64,000 nucleotides of DNA from Aplectana chamaeleonis (GCA_029168955.1 JAPDOI010000175.1:248001-312000); one strand, 5' to 3'. Shown: positions 1 through 10,563, counted from the stretch's first letter. The notes: generated by a model not told the origin, from the letters alone. Translations and numbers: made by a program.

Positions 1-599
1 GTGCATGTTTGGGTGAGAACGCAAAATGGCGTCGAAGTATGGTTTTGCTTGAGCGCGATGCGATGTGCTGGCGCGATGTACATCGCAGAGCGAATCATAT
101 CGTGCGCGATATAAGTAGGGTTCCCCTATATTTTCCTCGTTAAGAAGAGATAGTTCTTTGGCTGTCTTCGTAGGAGCTTGCCCACTACGGACGTAGCGCC
201 CAACAAAATCGACAATTTCTGGATCATGGAGTACGATCTGCGTTCAAAAAAGGCAAATCATCGGGACTGCTCGGTATAAATATGTCAAGCTACCAAACTC
301 GTTTCGTCTGGCAGCTCCTTGCCTATCAGTCCTCCCCTTCTTAAGGGCAGTGTCCACGACAAAGCCCTCCTTGAGGTTTCAGTGTGAAACACTAACAAGG
401 TACGACCCCCGAGGTAGGAGACGTCATGAAAAAAAGTCTCCTAAAAGTTGTGAAGGATGGATAGTTATCTCCATAGGGCGCTCTCGCATCTGTGGTGTAA
501 GTAGGAGACGCAGGGTTTTGCTGGAGCCAACAACGGGGCTCGGCTCCACCGACCTGGCTGGCTTATGGAGTGAGCAAAGTTAGGAACCGGACATACCAT

Positions 600-977
600 T
601 CGACGCAGAACTTTACGTGGATTTCAAAAATACCCTTTACTACAAACCTATCTTGAACGGGTAAAGAGTTTTAGGTCAAAAACCGGTGTTTCGTAAAATA
701 AATTAGGCTAAAGGATCGAGAAAATATTTTTCCAAACTGGAAACACAGAGGTCAACGTAGAATTCTATGGGGATTCCGAAAACAACCTCCTTCAAAGATC
801 TATCTCCAAGCACAAAAAAGTTATGGACGAAAAACCGATCATTTCAGGCGGAAAAAATGTACTTTATATACTGAAATTGGCTAGAAGAGCGAAAACGTAT
901 TTTTAAAAAGTGAAAACGCTGCTCGATGCAAATTTTTATGGAAATTTCGAAAACAACCTTCACCAAAGGGCTATCTC
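600..977. repeat. Imperfect tandem repeat, ~171-bp period (left part)
   Basis: The segment GAAAACAACCTCCTTCAAAG near 777 recurs with few changes near 948, and the following bases (ctatctc..aagcacaaaaaagttatggac) match as well. The second unit is cut at 980 by the transposon described next and resumes at 3886 with gcaaaaaaagtttatggac. This shows directly that the transposon inserted into a repeat unit. Bases 1-600 hold no gene I can support; the short open frames there have no homology I recognise. Confidence 0.6.
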
Positions 978-1171
978 TAACAAGGGAACCACAATGAGCC
1001 ATAGTAACCATTCTGAGTGAGATGTATACACGATTGTAGGTCCAGGTAAGGTAGTAAACAAATATCAATACTAGCTGCCTAGACCTCCCACAGAGAACGC
1101 TGTGACCCGCCGAAGTTTGCTCCCCGCAGAAGAGGGGACACGTCTACGCGGGGTAATCAGTGGGCAGTGTG

Positions 1172-1241
1172 GCAGCCGTGGTATAGTGCAAGGTTCTCGC
1201 TTCGTGAATGAGCCATGGAGGGTTCGATCCCCGAGCCATGC
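1172..1241 (+). other. tRNA-like sequence inside the left TIR
   Basis: GCAGCCGTGGTATAGTG resembles a tRNA acceptor/D-arm with an A box, and 48 nt on GGTTCGATCCC matches the Pol III B box. A 7-nt loop TTCGTGA sits on an imperfect anticodon stem. Acceptor and T stems pair poorly, so this is not a functional tRNA by eye. Confidence 0.45.
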
Positions 1242-1440
1242 GAAATTTTTGCATTTTTAGTTTTCTCCTCGGAATTTTATGATTTTCTTACCTTCGACAT
1301 TTTTAGCACTTTCGCACATATAATCAGGTTTCGGAAATACAATTTTAGACACATTCTCTCGACGTATTCTGTTGCCTTGATGGAAGAATTGCGTTGTTTT
1401 CTCTTCGTTTGGCGTTGAAAGTGGAGAGCGAAAATTCATT

Positions 1441-3267
1441 TTAACACTGATGGAACGATAAAAAAAAATGGGAAAAGCACAAATGATGTTTACAAACGGC
1501 GCATCGAATAAAAACCGTACACTGACATCCGTCCTCGAAACAGTCTGCGGCCTCAAGCCGGAATAGGTATTCTCCCGGAGTGTCAAACTGACCTGGACGC
1601 TCGTCTACGTACCCTGCCATATAGTACTTGAGGAAATTCACAAATCTCGGCGCACAAAACATTCTGTAGACTTGCGAAATCACCATGAGAATGTTGTCTC
1701 TTTGTGCTACAATGAAATCGATGTCGTTAACGAGTATATGTGCTCGGATTCTTTTCATGACATTCTTCAATGGCCCGAAAAAGAAGACGTCGAGAGGTTG
1801 AATCATCGATGCTGCACCAGGAGGGATGTTCCGTACAACTACGAGATGGCCTAAACTAGGTTTGCATGAGTGGAATTTACCTACAGGACTAGAGTGAATT
1901 AATTAACTTCGGGAATTGCTTTGTTTATGGTCTCGATATCACGAAATGACGACCACGAGTCCACAATGAGATATGTCTCACGAGGTCCTCCAGGTACAAA
2001 TACGCAGCTCCTCAACCACTCCACCATGTGATTTTTCGTCATTATGTGAGTGGTACCAGCTCGAACAACGAGGTGTGGAGCCTCAAAGTGACCTTGACGA
2101 GGGAAAACTCCGTTTCTTTCCTGCAGAAGGACAAACAGCTTGTCTCCAAGTCTGCCATCAGCGTAGACTAGAGGCAACACTGTGTGGGAGTGCGTGGTTG
2201 CCGCTTTGCTATCCACTATTCTTTCAACCTATAAAGCCAGATGACGGTTATTTGGCTTATTGAAGGGGGTAATCAAAGCAATAGCTATTATTCACCTTTT
2301 TTACAACCGTCTGGTGCCAGACTCCGAGCCGTGGTCATTTCTTTCGCAAAGCCGGACTGGTCCCCATTACAAAAACAGGCCAAAGGAAGCGTTCTCATGT
2401 CGATTTTCACGGATTCCACGAACTCTCTTGCCTGCATTTCTATATCTTCACGGGATCTGAACGTCCGTCTTGTCACGAACGTTGTAATTCTCCTTGAAAC
2501 GACTCCATAACATCTTTCGAATGAATCAATCCATGTTGAGCTCGCCGTAAAGTTCTCAATGTTTTGGTGACGTGCGAGGTTTAAAGCCAGCGAACGAAGG
2601 TCGTGATCATGCAGCGTTACTCCTTCAAAAATATTCGAGTGAATTTGTGTGACAATATTCTCCGTGTTATTACATTAGTACACACCTGCTTGAAACTTGC
2701 TCTGAGCAATTTCATGAAGCAGATTGGCGAGATTCTTAAGTTTTGCGGCTCGCTGAAACCTCTGCACGTCGTGCTCCTCAATCGCTCGCAATTTCGTCAA
2801 ATGATTCCAACATTTGATCCATCGGAAATTATGTTGCATAACCTTCAGCGTACGACTACCCATCACTGATGCTCGATAGAAGGCAATAGCATCTTTAACC
2901 TAGAATATGTCCGAATGGAAAATGAATTTTGGAACAAAAAACATTCTCAAAGCTGACTAGTGGTAGTTAAACACACCTTGGCCGTTGGAACATAAGCGTC
3001 CCCGAAAATCACTACATCTTCGCCTGTTTCAACCGAGGAGTTTCCACCCAAGTAATCGTCTTCGCCGTTCCAGTCTGGATCATCGGCAGCATCGCTATCC
3101 AGGTCTTCTTCCGAGTCGGCGTCGCAGGGTGCCAAGATGCAGTCGCGTAGTATACGTGTGAATTTTTCCGCAATCTTCTTCTCTTCGCGACAAGCATCTT
3201 GACAGTCGAAAGGCTGTCCAAACTCAGCGATTAATAGAGAAACAACCTTTTCAGGACGGAAAACCAT
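1441..3267 (-). pseudogene. DDE_1-type (pogo/Tc1-superfamily-like) transposase, multi-exon, probably decayed
   Basis: Open blocks on the minus strand run 3267-2947 (acidic N-terminal part), 2866-2675, 2476-2288, 2216-1899 and ~1850-1441. The fourth block has a conserved-looking stretch ending LIVDSWSSF, where the Asp is a likely catalytic residue. The last block begins NIPPGAASMIQPLDVFFFG, the IQPLD motif typical of DDE_1 endonucleases, and ends in a Cys/His cluster (CAVCKHHLC). An acceptor (aacctagtttag) precedes the last block. The blocks lie between the two TIRs, as expected for the element's own transposase. Family assignment is from recalled motifs. Whether the reading frame is intact after splicing cannot be decided by eye. 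Confidence 0.7.
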
Positions 3268-3627
3268 CGCGAATAATCAATAGGCGGTAGACGGCGCGTG
3301 AACGGGTAAATCTCATGATCTCTCTAATCAATATATCACAAGCACCGTTGATTAACAGTCCGCTCAGACTGCACCTGACTAGAGTCGCTCAAACATTCTA
3401 TTGTGGGTGCAAGTGCTCCAACAGAGATAAAAAAGTTTTTCTCTCCATTTTCAACGCCAAACGAAGAGAAAACAACGCAATTCTTCCATCAAGGCAACAG
3501 AATGCGTCGAGAGAATGTGTCTAAAATTGTATTTCCGAAACCTGATTATATGTGCGAAAGTGCTAAAAATGTCGAAGGTAAGAAAATCATAAAATTCCGA
3601 GGAGAAAACTAAAAATGCAAAAGTTTC

Positions 3628-3692
3628 GCACGGCTCGGACCCTCCATAGCTCATTCACGAAGCGAGAACTTTACCACTATACCACGGCTGCC
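3628..3692 (-). other. tRNA-like sequence inside the right TIR
   Basis: Inverted partner of 1172-1241. This copy keeps a better A box (TGGTATAGTGG) but has lost part of the B box (GGTCCGAGCC). Together the two copies suggest an ancestral TIR with both Pol III boxes. Confidence 0.4.
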
Positions 3693-3885
3693 ACACTGCC
3701 CACTGATTACTCCGCGTAGAGGTGTCCCCTCTTCTGCGGGGAGAAAACTTCGGCGGGTCACAGCGTTCTCTGTGGGAGGTCTAGGCAGCTAGTATTGATA
3801 TTTGTTTACTACCTTACCTGGACCTACAATCGTGTATACATCTCACTCAGAATGGTTACTATGGCTAATTGTGGTTCCCTTGTAA

Positions 3886-4787
3886 GCAAAAAAAGTTTAT
3901 GGACGCAGAACCGGCAGTGACACCCATCAAATCTTCAAAATGACTTACATGAGTGTTGGGTCACTTTCATTCTTTTTCGGGTTTTTTTTTCACCGGTTGT
4001 CGGTGGTTTTCCCTACAGTTAAGTTCCCCCCTTTACCTGCCCAGAGGTGAAGGTTGGTGGAGAACATGGATCCACCCAACGAAGCTATGCTGCACGGTGG
4101 CTATGGCAACTTTAGTCAAGCGATACGTGGAATGGAATGCACAGTGATCTTGGAAACTGCTTATACCTCGCGAATGGGCCGGAATCAAACTGTCAAGCCT
4201 TGTATAGGGCAATTTTATAGTAACTTAATGTGCGGAGCATACGAACTCACTGCAGCTGCTCCGAATAGGAGGGTACAGACGGTTTCAGATGGTTTTTTCT
4301 TTTTTCTGGAATATCGGAAGGCTCGTAGGAAAAACCGTTACTTTACTCACATCCCCCACAACTCGCAGAAGAGCTTTTTCCAAGACGTATTGCCCCCAGC
4401 CCCCGTGGGGTGGTCCCTTGTAAGTTGACAGATGCTGGAGATGATAGGGCCGGAGAAAGCAGCGAAAACGGGCCAAAAATCTACGAAAGCATCTTTGAAA
4501 ATTATCTGCAGTGCGTCTACCCTGCGCACGTTTTCGATGGCAAATTCCCAAGCAACTCTGCCGCATCCAGCCTGCTCGATTCGTGCGCATTTCGCGATTA
4601 AAGCGCGCTTACGAAAATAAGCAGGGCCCATAATTCTCGTCCACGCGCTGAACGTTAGAAATCGTTATTTTAGCTTATTCTGGACGCTTTTCTTCGCTGC
4701 TTCTTCTTTATTAGTTACATCGCCACCGAACAATCCCATTTTTGTGTTGAACTCGAGTGTGATATTCATCGGTAGCACTGCTTTTAA
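3886..4787. other. Intergenic, no supported gene
   Basis: It starts with the resumed ~171-bp repeat unit. Several open frames of 60-124 codons overlap on both strands around 4054-4630, but none has recognisable motifs, splice context or a signal peptide. I see nothing to annotate. Confidence 0.5.
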
Positions 4788-4791
4788 TTAA

Positions 4792-5275
4792 AGGCAGTGT
4801 TCGCGATAAACTTCATCCTCGAATTTTTCATGAAAAACGCTTCTCGTGGCTCTCAGAAGCAGAACAGGGTCAAAAAAAAACGGGACGAAAAGCTACCCAG
4901 GAGCCGCAAAACGGCTTAGAAAAGTGGGTAAACCCCGCCGCTGTGGGCGATTCCCGCCTCTTTCCGCCCCTCGACGTGAACGAAGGAACACTCGAAATCG
5001 TGAGTTGAGCGATGGTTTCCTATCAAAAGCCCCGTTCTTCCCTTATTCTCAACTTCTCTCTTTACTCAGGTCAGCTCGCATACATTGGCTGCAGAAGACG
5101 GAAGTTACAAGCCTCGGACAACTCGTCCACTATTTTCCCTAGTTCAATTTTTGAGGAACCATAATTTCATTCCCAGAAGGTCTTGTACGATTCCAGAAGC
5201 ATCATTGGAATCCGAAAGGGACCGGTTTCAAGATAGGTGAAAACAGAAAAGCGATTTTTATCGAGAACAGTGCCT
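4792..5275. mobile_element. TTAA-flanked MITE (family 1)
   Basis: The ends AGGCAGTGTTCGCGATAAA and ...TATCGAGAACAGTGCCT are inverted repeats flanked by TTAA at 4788-4791 and 5276-5279. The body shares segments with 19329-19813 and, in the other orientation, with the copies at 25.3, 26.6, 30.0, 30.5, 58.5 and 63.8 kb. TTAA duplication is the hallmark of piggyBac-type transposition. No transposase is encoded here. Confidence 0.8.
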
Positions 5276-5279
5276 TTAA

Positions 5280-5740
5280 AGGCAGCATACACGCTCGTAA
5301 ACGTGATTGAGTTAACTACGGAAATAGAATGGTATGGCCCAAATTACAACGCCTATGCATTTTGAAGTGTCAAAAACGACCCACAGTGCCGTTACATGAG
5401 TTAGGAATTGGCTCCGCCCTGTATTTTCACGCCCCTTGTATTTGGCCTTTTCCTGCAACGCAGGGTTGCTGGGTCATATTCACCGTCGGCACTGTTGATA
5501 GATTGCCTAACAAGTGAACCATACACGTCACTGACGGCAAATATGGGTCAGCAACCCTGCGTTGGAGGAAAAGGCCAAATACAGGGGGCGTCAAAATACG
5601 GGCGGGGCCAAACTTGCTACTCCTATAACGGCATTGTGGGTCGTTTTTGACGGTTCAAAATGCGTAAGCATTATGTTGTAAGCCATATGATTCGATTCAC
5701 CTAGTTATCTCAACCACGTTTACGAACGTGTATGCTTCCT
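5280..5740. mobile_element. TTAA-flanked long-hairpin MITE (family 2) abutting the previous one
   Basis: It starts AGGCAGCATACACGCTCG immediately after the TTAA that closes the preceding element and ends GAACGTGTATGCTTCCT plus TTAA (5741-5744). Almost the whole element is an inverted repeat: 5340-5490 pairs with 5545-5680, including the block GGCCTTTTCCTGCAACGCAG. One TTAA is shared by the two neighbours. Confidence 0.75.
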
Positions 5741-5744
5741 TTAA

Positions 5745-6177
5745 GTAGAGTCTCATGCCGGGCAGTTTTCGATGTTTTCGATACTGGCTTTGAAGTGGCT
5801 GGGCAGATGGCTAGTGTGACAAGGGTCAGCTAGTAAGTACTGAGAAAAATCTGGCCTCCATTCTTAGCTACAAATATCCTAGGAGCTTACCAAGTGCTAT
5901 CTCTGTTCCCAATAGCTGTCGTTCAACGAAGGCAAAAGAACGTTTTCGACATAGGCGGATCACTCGATACTGTCCCGAGACCAATACTGCGAGATCATTT
6001 AAAACTTTGGCAACGTAATGAACCCTTACAGAACTGGCTTTTGCGAAAAAATTTTGAGCTTTCTCGCTAACTGAAGACAGGGTGAGAGGATTCGAGATAC
6101 CCTGTCTGAAATCCCAAGCCTGTATTTTCCTACCCCCTTGAGTAACAGAATGAAAAGTGAATTTTAAGAGAACAGTT
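5745..6177. other. Intergenic, nothing recognised
   Basis: Moderately AT-rich sequence without long open frames or clear repeats. Confidence 0.5.
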
Positions 6178-6688
6178 TAGCTTCCTGGCAAAATTAGCGA
6201 TTTGGTAATGGTCAAAAAAAAGTTTCAAAAATGTCTTGGAATATTTTCAAAAAATGATTTGGCGTAAAATAGCATGGAAAAATAAAAAAGCTTGGAAATG
6301 AAGTGAAATAACCAAAAAATACGATTTGGTGGTCGATCATTTCACAAGCTTCTCCGTTAAACTTATCAAAACGAAATCAAGCGCGATATGGAATGGAGCG
6401 TTGCCTTCACCCAGCATGACATATGCTGATTCCCTTGATACAGCTTTCAAAAATGGCTCAATGTTTCCGTTGCGCGCTTGATTTCGTTTTGATAAGTTTA
6501 ACGGAGAAGCTTGGGAAATTATCGACCACCAAATCGTATTTTTTGGTTATTTCACTTCATTTCCAAGCTTTTTTACTTTTCCATGCTATTTTACGCCAAA
6601 TCATTTTTTGAAAATATTTCAAGACATTTTTGAAACTTTTTTTTGACCATTACCAAATCGCTACTTTTGCCAGGAAGCTAAATTTTCA
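6178..6688. repeat. Large inverted repeat with a 150-bp inner core
   Basis: Arms of about 215 bp: the left arm begins TTTAGCTTCCTGGCAAAA near 6178 and the right arm ends with its complement near 6688. The inner part 6355-6507 is bounded by GTTAAACTTATCAAAACG and its complement and recurs as a diverged copy at 8300-8449. No coding content. It is probably a non-autonomous TIR element or two nested ones. Confidence 0.7.
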
Positions 6689-6689
6689 G

Positions 6690-7259
6690 AAATTTCACAT
6701 ATTTTTCCCAAAAGTTCCCTTTCTGACTTCAATTTTGCTCAACGATTTCCATTTTGGAATGATTTAAACCCTATGACCTACAACCATAAAAAATAAAACT
6801 CATTGCCGCATTTGGTGTAAAATGCGAAAAATCGATATTATTCATCATTAATATTTGATCTTGCATGATGAAAAGAATTTCCCAAACAAATGACTTAGAA
6901 AGATCAACAATCAAAAATCATTACGGCATTCTGTGCAACAGGCGAAAAGTCTCCAGAGCCGTAGCAGAAAAAAGGAGTTTTCGTGCTCCACGGCTAATTT
7001 AGTATGTAAACCCACGATTTTGAGGTACCCTTCAAAGTAAAGGTATCGAGTTCAAATTGGAATAGGAGCGACCTGCATCCATTTCTAGCGAACCATTCCA
7101 AACCATTTTTGGGCATCATATACAACTTTTTGCGCTCTTTTCAATGCAATTGAGAGCTAATTTCTACCTTCAGCCTGAACTTAGATTTCGTAAAACGGGT
7201 TGCGCGCGTGGCCGATTTAAAACCAAATCTGGTGCGCGCTTCGCGCCCACCACAATTCT
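6690..7259. repeat. Dispersed repeat shared with 8.7-10.56 kb
   Basis: From ATATTTTTCCCAAA (~6700) onward this region resembles sequence after ~8700. Its end (gtgcgcgcttcgc..ccaccacaatt, near 7255) matches the end of the second copy near 10,563. No coding potential seen. Confidence 0.5.
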
Positions 7260-7271
7260 CCGTTAAACTTA

Positions 7272-8299
7272 CTTACTTACTTACTTTGCTTACTTTGATG
7301 ATCCATCTTCATCGGAGGTCTTCTCGATGTGGATCACATTCGCTCCAGGATTTTCTGGAAAGAGCAACAGTCATCCAGTACGGTAGACCCTTCTGCTTGA
7401 ATGATTTACTGAACGTGTCAGCCCAGCGTCTCGCGGGGCGTCCGAGGGTTCTCTTGATGTCTCGTGGACACCAGTACGAAATTCTGGTACTCCATCTGTC
7501 GTCGGACCGGCGTAGTACGTGACCTGCCCATATGTGCTTTGTTGATTCAATATGAGACAGCGCATCACGAATGCCAGACTTCTTTCGAATGTCCTGACTG
7601 CTGAGTCCTTCTTGGTATTGCTTTCGGCGGTTTGTCTTCAGAAGACACCTCTCCAAAGCTCTTTGCGAAGTCCTCATTGCGACCGAGATCCGCTTATTGT
7701 AAGCCCACGTCTCGGTGCCGTAGCATAACGCTGGAAGCACAGTGGAATCAAAGAGGTGAGCTCTAAGCTTATCGTCATGAACCTCATTGGCCACTTCCCG
7801 AATAGTGCCCATAGCTGCCCAGGCTGCTCTTCGTCGCCGACACATCTCATTCGTCAGGTCGTTTGCCATGTTGACTTCTCGCCCGAGATAGATGTAGCTA
7901 TCCACTTTATCCAGTACAGCTCCGTCGAGGGTAACCGGCCCTCCATCGCACCTTTGATTCGTCATCGTATGAGTTTTACTCATGTTCATCGACAAACCAA
8001 TCGCTCTGCCCACTCCATCTAACTCATTCAGCATCTCGTCCATCTCCTGCGTGTTGTTGCTGATGAGAACAATGTCGTCCGCAAACCGCAGGTTAGAGAT
8101 ATATATTGGAGCAGTGCAACACAAGAACATCGACAACTATCCAGTTGTTTGAACGTAAGCTGCGAATTCCAATCGAAAAAGGTGTTCGGCAAGGTGACAC
8201 AATATCACCGAAACTCTTCACTTCTGCCCTCCAGTATGCGATGCTCCAGCTTGACTGGGACAACAAAGGCTTGAGTATCGATGGAAGAAAGCTCTCTAA
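7272..8299 (-). mobile_element. 5'-truncated, 5'-inverted RTE-like non-LTR retrotransposon with 12-bp target duplication
   Basis: The insertion is flanked by CCGTTAAACTTA at 7260-7271 and 8300-8311. The low-coordinate end carries a (CTTA)n tract, the complement of a (TAAG)n 3' tail. Minus-strand sequence encodes the reverse-transcriptase C-terminal half, while ~8106-8299 encodes the directly preceding part of the same protein on the plus strand. This arrangement is the signature of twin priming during LINE insertion. The segment lacks the endonuclease and the RT N-terminus. Confidence 0.85.
7309..8136 (-). pseudogene. RT C-terminal fragment of an RTE-like retrotransposon
   Basis: A 275-codon open frame. 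It begins near the RT catalytic block LRFADDIVLIS (the F-A-D-D box) and continues through GLSMNMSKT and YLGREV, typical of nematode RTE/CR1-type RTs. The tail includes RRRAAWAAMG and LPALCYGTETWA. The upstream RT part is present but inverted, so the open frame cannot make a complete protein. The frame is intact, which suggests a fairly recent insertion. Confidence 0.8.
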
Positions 8300-8300
8300 C
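8106..8300 (+). pseudogene. Inverted upstream RT fragment of the same retroelement
   Basis: The plus-strand frame contains RIPIEKGVRQGDTISPKLF, the RT motif with the conserved RQGD(T/P)ISP block, and ends in GRKLSN. The minus-strand fragment starts ISNLRFADD, so the two pieces are adjacent in a normal RT, sharing about 8 bp (ctctaacc) at the break. It is in opposite orientation, as twin priming predicts. Confidence 0.8.
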
Positions 8301-8311
8301 CGTTAAACTTA

Positions 8312-8920
8312 TCAAAGCTAAATCAAGCGCGCAAGGGAAACCGTAAAACATTTCATTGAAGCTGTAATACGGAAATCAGCCTAGGTCAAGCTATGTGAAC
8401 GTACCGCTCAAATCCGATGCGCGCTTGATTTAGCTTTGATAAGTTTAACGTAGAATCCTGTAAAATGTAATCCCTCGTCAGTCACTACTTATCAAAAGTT
8501 GGCCTATGAATGACCGTCCAATTCCGGTTTTGGTCACTTCACTACATTTCCCAGTTTTTCATTAGTTCTGCTTATTTTGGGCCAAATCATTTTCAAACAT
8601 ATTTCGAGTTGTTTTTTTTTATATTTTATTTGGTCAGCTTCTATATTTCTTCTAGTTATAACATTGCCAAATCGTTACTTTTGCCAGGAAGCTAAACTTT
8701 TGGAAATTCCATATATTTTTCCCAAAGGTTCCCTTTCTGACCTTAATTTCGCTTAGCGATTCCCATTCTAGAGAGACGAAACCTTCTATGCTTTTACGCT
8801 TCTACCTACGGTAAATAATAAAATGATTACCTATCGGTGTGGTCGGACGACTATAACTCCTAGAAATTGTGACCCGCAGACATAAAAAACGACCCTTTCT
8901 TTCCAACTGAGGTCTCGTAC
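8312..8920. repeat. Diverged copy of the 6.18-6.8 kb inverted repeat
   Basis: 8300-8449 is a ~150-bp element bounded by GTTAAACTTATCAAAGC and its complement. The following ~250 bp align loosely with 6506-6800 (ttttgccaggaagctaaa...tttttcccaaaggttccctttctga). No gene seen. Confidence 0.5.
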
Positions 8921-8924
8921 GCGT

Positions 8925-9205
8925 TTTACGGCATCGTGCGCACTTCCAGTCGGATCCCACACACTTTCTGCGGCTTCCTGGACACTCCCACAGTGGTCCC
9001 GTACATTTTTACAGCGTCCTGCGCACTCCCACTGGGGCCCGCACACTTTCTACGGCGTCCTGCGCATTTCCACTGTGGTTCCGCAGACTTTTTTTACGGC
9101 GTCCTGAGAATTCCCACTAGGGGCGCGCACACTTTCTGCGGCGTCTTACGCACTTCCACTGGGGGCCCGCACACTTTCTGCTGCGCCCTGCGCACTCCTC
9201 AAATC
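8925..9205. repeat. Minisatellite, ~44-bp unit, 6-7 copies
   Basis: The unit resembles CACTTTCTGCGGCGTCCTGC followed by GCACTTCCACTGGGGGCCCG, repeated with substitutions. A single partial unit (ttctgcggcgtcctgcgcactcctcaa) stands at 10010 at the head of a second copy of the adjacent repeat, so this array probably expanded locally. Open frames across it are repeat-driven. Confidence 0.75.
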
Positions 9206-9580
9206 CTATTCACACCAACCGTCTCAAAGAGGAAACAATCCTGGCCGGAAGCTTATAATTAGCTGTGTTGATTTTCATTAGTTCATTTTTAAGGTTCAGT
9301 GAGCGTAGGATGGTTTACAATAACATGTTTACATGTTTTTACCCGTCTTGGCCCTCAATTTTGAGGTTCCGCTTGAATTGAGCTTTCAGCTCCAACATTG
9401 AATAGGAGCTAGCTGCATCCATTTCCAGCCTCCTGCCAGAAAATTGACTTCCTAGCTAAATTTTAAGTGTTGAAACAAGATCGTGAATGCCGTCTGAAAA
9501 AAAGGAGATTAACAGCTTTTCGACCAAAATCACGTGTTTTTCTCCATTTTGCTCGGGTGCCAAGAAACCATCCCACAAGG
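9196..9580. repeat. Dispersed repeat, copy 1 (partner 10,010-10,563)
   Basis: cgcactcctcaaatcctattcacaccaacc and the next ~370 bp recur at 10,026 on. Copy 1 diverges abruptly near 9570, where an unrelated LTR/promoter-like segment begins; copy 2 continues uninterrupted to 10,563. Confidence 0.7.
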
Positions 9581-9960
9581 ATCGTCCCTGTTGTGATCCT
9601 AACGGGAGGTGGGGGTGATCCCACCACCACTGTTCGCAGTGGGGTACACCCCACTGTAAACCGTGGAGAGATGGGCCCATACTTGGGTACCACTCCACCT
9701 CCCGAGCCGTGGGGATATCACCTCGGCGACAAAAATTATCCTCCGGTATCCGGTGGATCTTCTGGAAAGTGACTAAGGCCACCTTCCAGGTCCGGCTCCG
9801 AAGAGCCGACTGAGGCACACGGTGAGATGAGGAGCCTTTTATACCAGCAACATTGTTAATACCTTTGTGTAAACATGTCTATGTTCATACGCGTCTTGAC
9901 TTAGTACACGTAAAACAGGTTTTAACTTGCCGCAATAGGCCAAAGCGCAACTTTAACATG
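9580..9960 (-). mobile_element. LTR/promoter-like segment with TATA box
   Basis: Read on the minus strand, this inserted block contains TATAAAAGG (complement at 9835-9843) followed by GC-rich palindromic leader sequence. A related order of motifs (TATAAAAGGC, then GCCGAGG..GATATCCCCACGGCTCG) occurs on the plus strand at 11,098-11,230. It could be a solo LTR. I could not define exact LTR ends or a target duplication. Confidence 0.35.
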
Positions 9961-10009
9961 ATAATCCCTGAGTGAGAAATTTTCGCCGGTGGCAACTTAT
10001 AATCCTCTC

Positions 10010-10563
10010 TTTCTGCGGCGTCCTGCGCACTCCTCAAGTCCTATTTACACCAACCATCTCGAAGAGAGAACAATTTTAGCCGGAAGCCTATCATTAGCTG
10101 TGTCGATTTTCACTAGTCCATTTTCGAAGTTCAGGGAACGTCGGATGGTTTTCAATAACATGTTTACATGTTTTTACCCGTCTTGACCCTCAAGTTTGAG
10201 GTTCCGCTAAAATTGAGTTTTCAACTCCAAAATTGAATAGGAGCTAGCTGCATCCATTTCTAGCCTCCTGCCAAAAATTAGCTTCCTAGCTCAATTTTAA
10301 GTACTGCAACAAGATCGTGAACGCTGTCTGAAAAAAGGAGATTTACAGTTTTTCGACCAAAATCACGTGGTTTTCGCCATTTTTCTCGAGCGCCAAGAAA
10401 CCATTCCCAACCATTTTTTGGTATATAGACCAGCTTTTTACGCTCTTTCCAATGGAGAAAAAACCGCATTTCCACAGTCACTCCGAACGCCGGTTTCGTA
10501 ATCGCAGAGTTGCGCGTGGGCGAGTTAAATCCAAATCTGGTGCGCGCTTCGCCCGCACCACAA
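10010..10563. repeat. Dispersed repeat, copy 2
   Basis: Second copy of the repeat at 9196-9580. Its 3' part (ccattcccaaccatttttt...ggtgcgcgcttcgcccgcaccacaatt) also matches 7080-7255. No coding sequence recognised. Confidence 0.65.

Larger units (their letters stand above)
981..3882 (-). mobile_element. 2.9-kb DNA transposon with ~450-bp TIRs and 3-bp TAA target duplication
   Basis: Left arm 981-~1432 is the inverted copy of right arm ~3436-3882. Both ends read CAAGGGAACCACAA inward and are flanked by TAA (978-980 and 3883-3885). The flanking DNA rejoins into a repeat unit whose unoccupied paralogue lies at ~795-845, so the boundaries are well supported. The interior carries minus-strand exons of a DDE transposase. 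Each TIR also contains a tRNA-like stretch with Pol III box similarity. The TAA duplication could also be TA plus a chance A. Stops between coding blocks suggest decay, or introns that I have not all resolved. Confidence 0.85.

Noticed and set aside
1172..1241. Functional tRNA gene (Thr-like)
   Set aside because: B box and loop are good, but acceptor and T stems do not pair and the sequence lies in a transposon TIR.
8936..9262. 108-codon ORF with periodic FCGV..RTSTGGPHTF motifs
   Set aside because: Pure product of the ~44-bp minisatellite.
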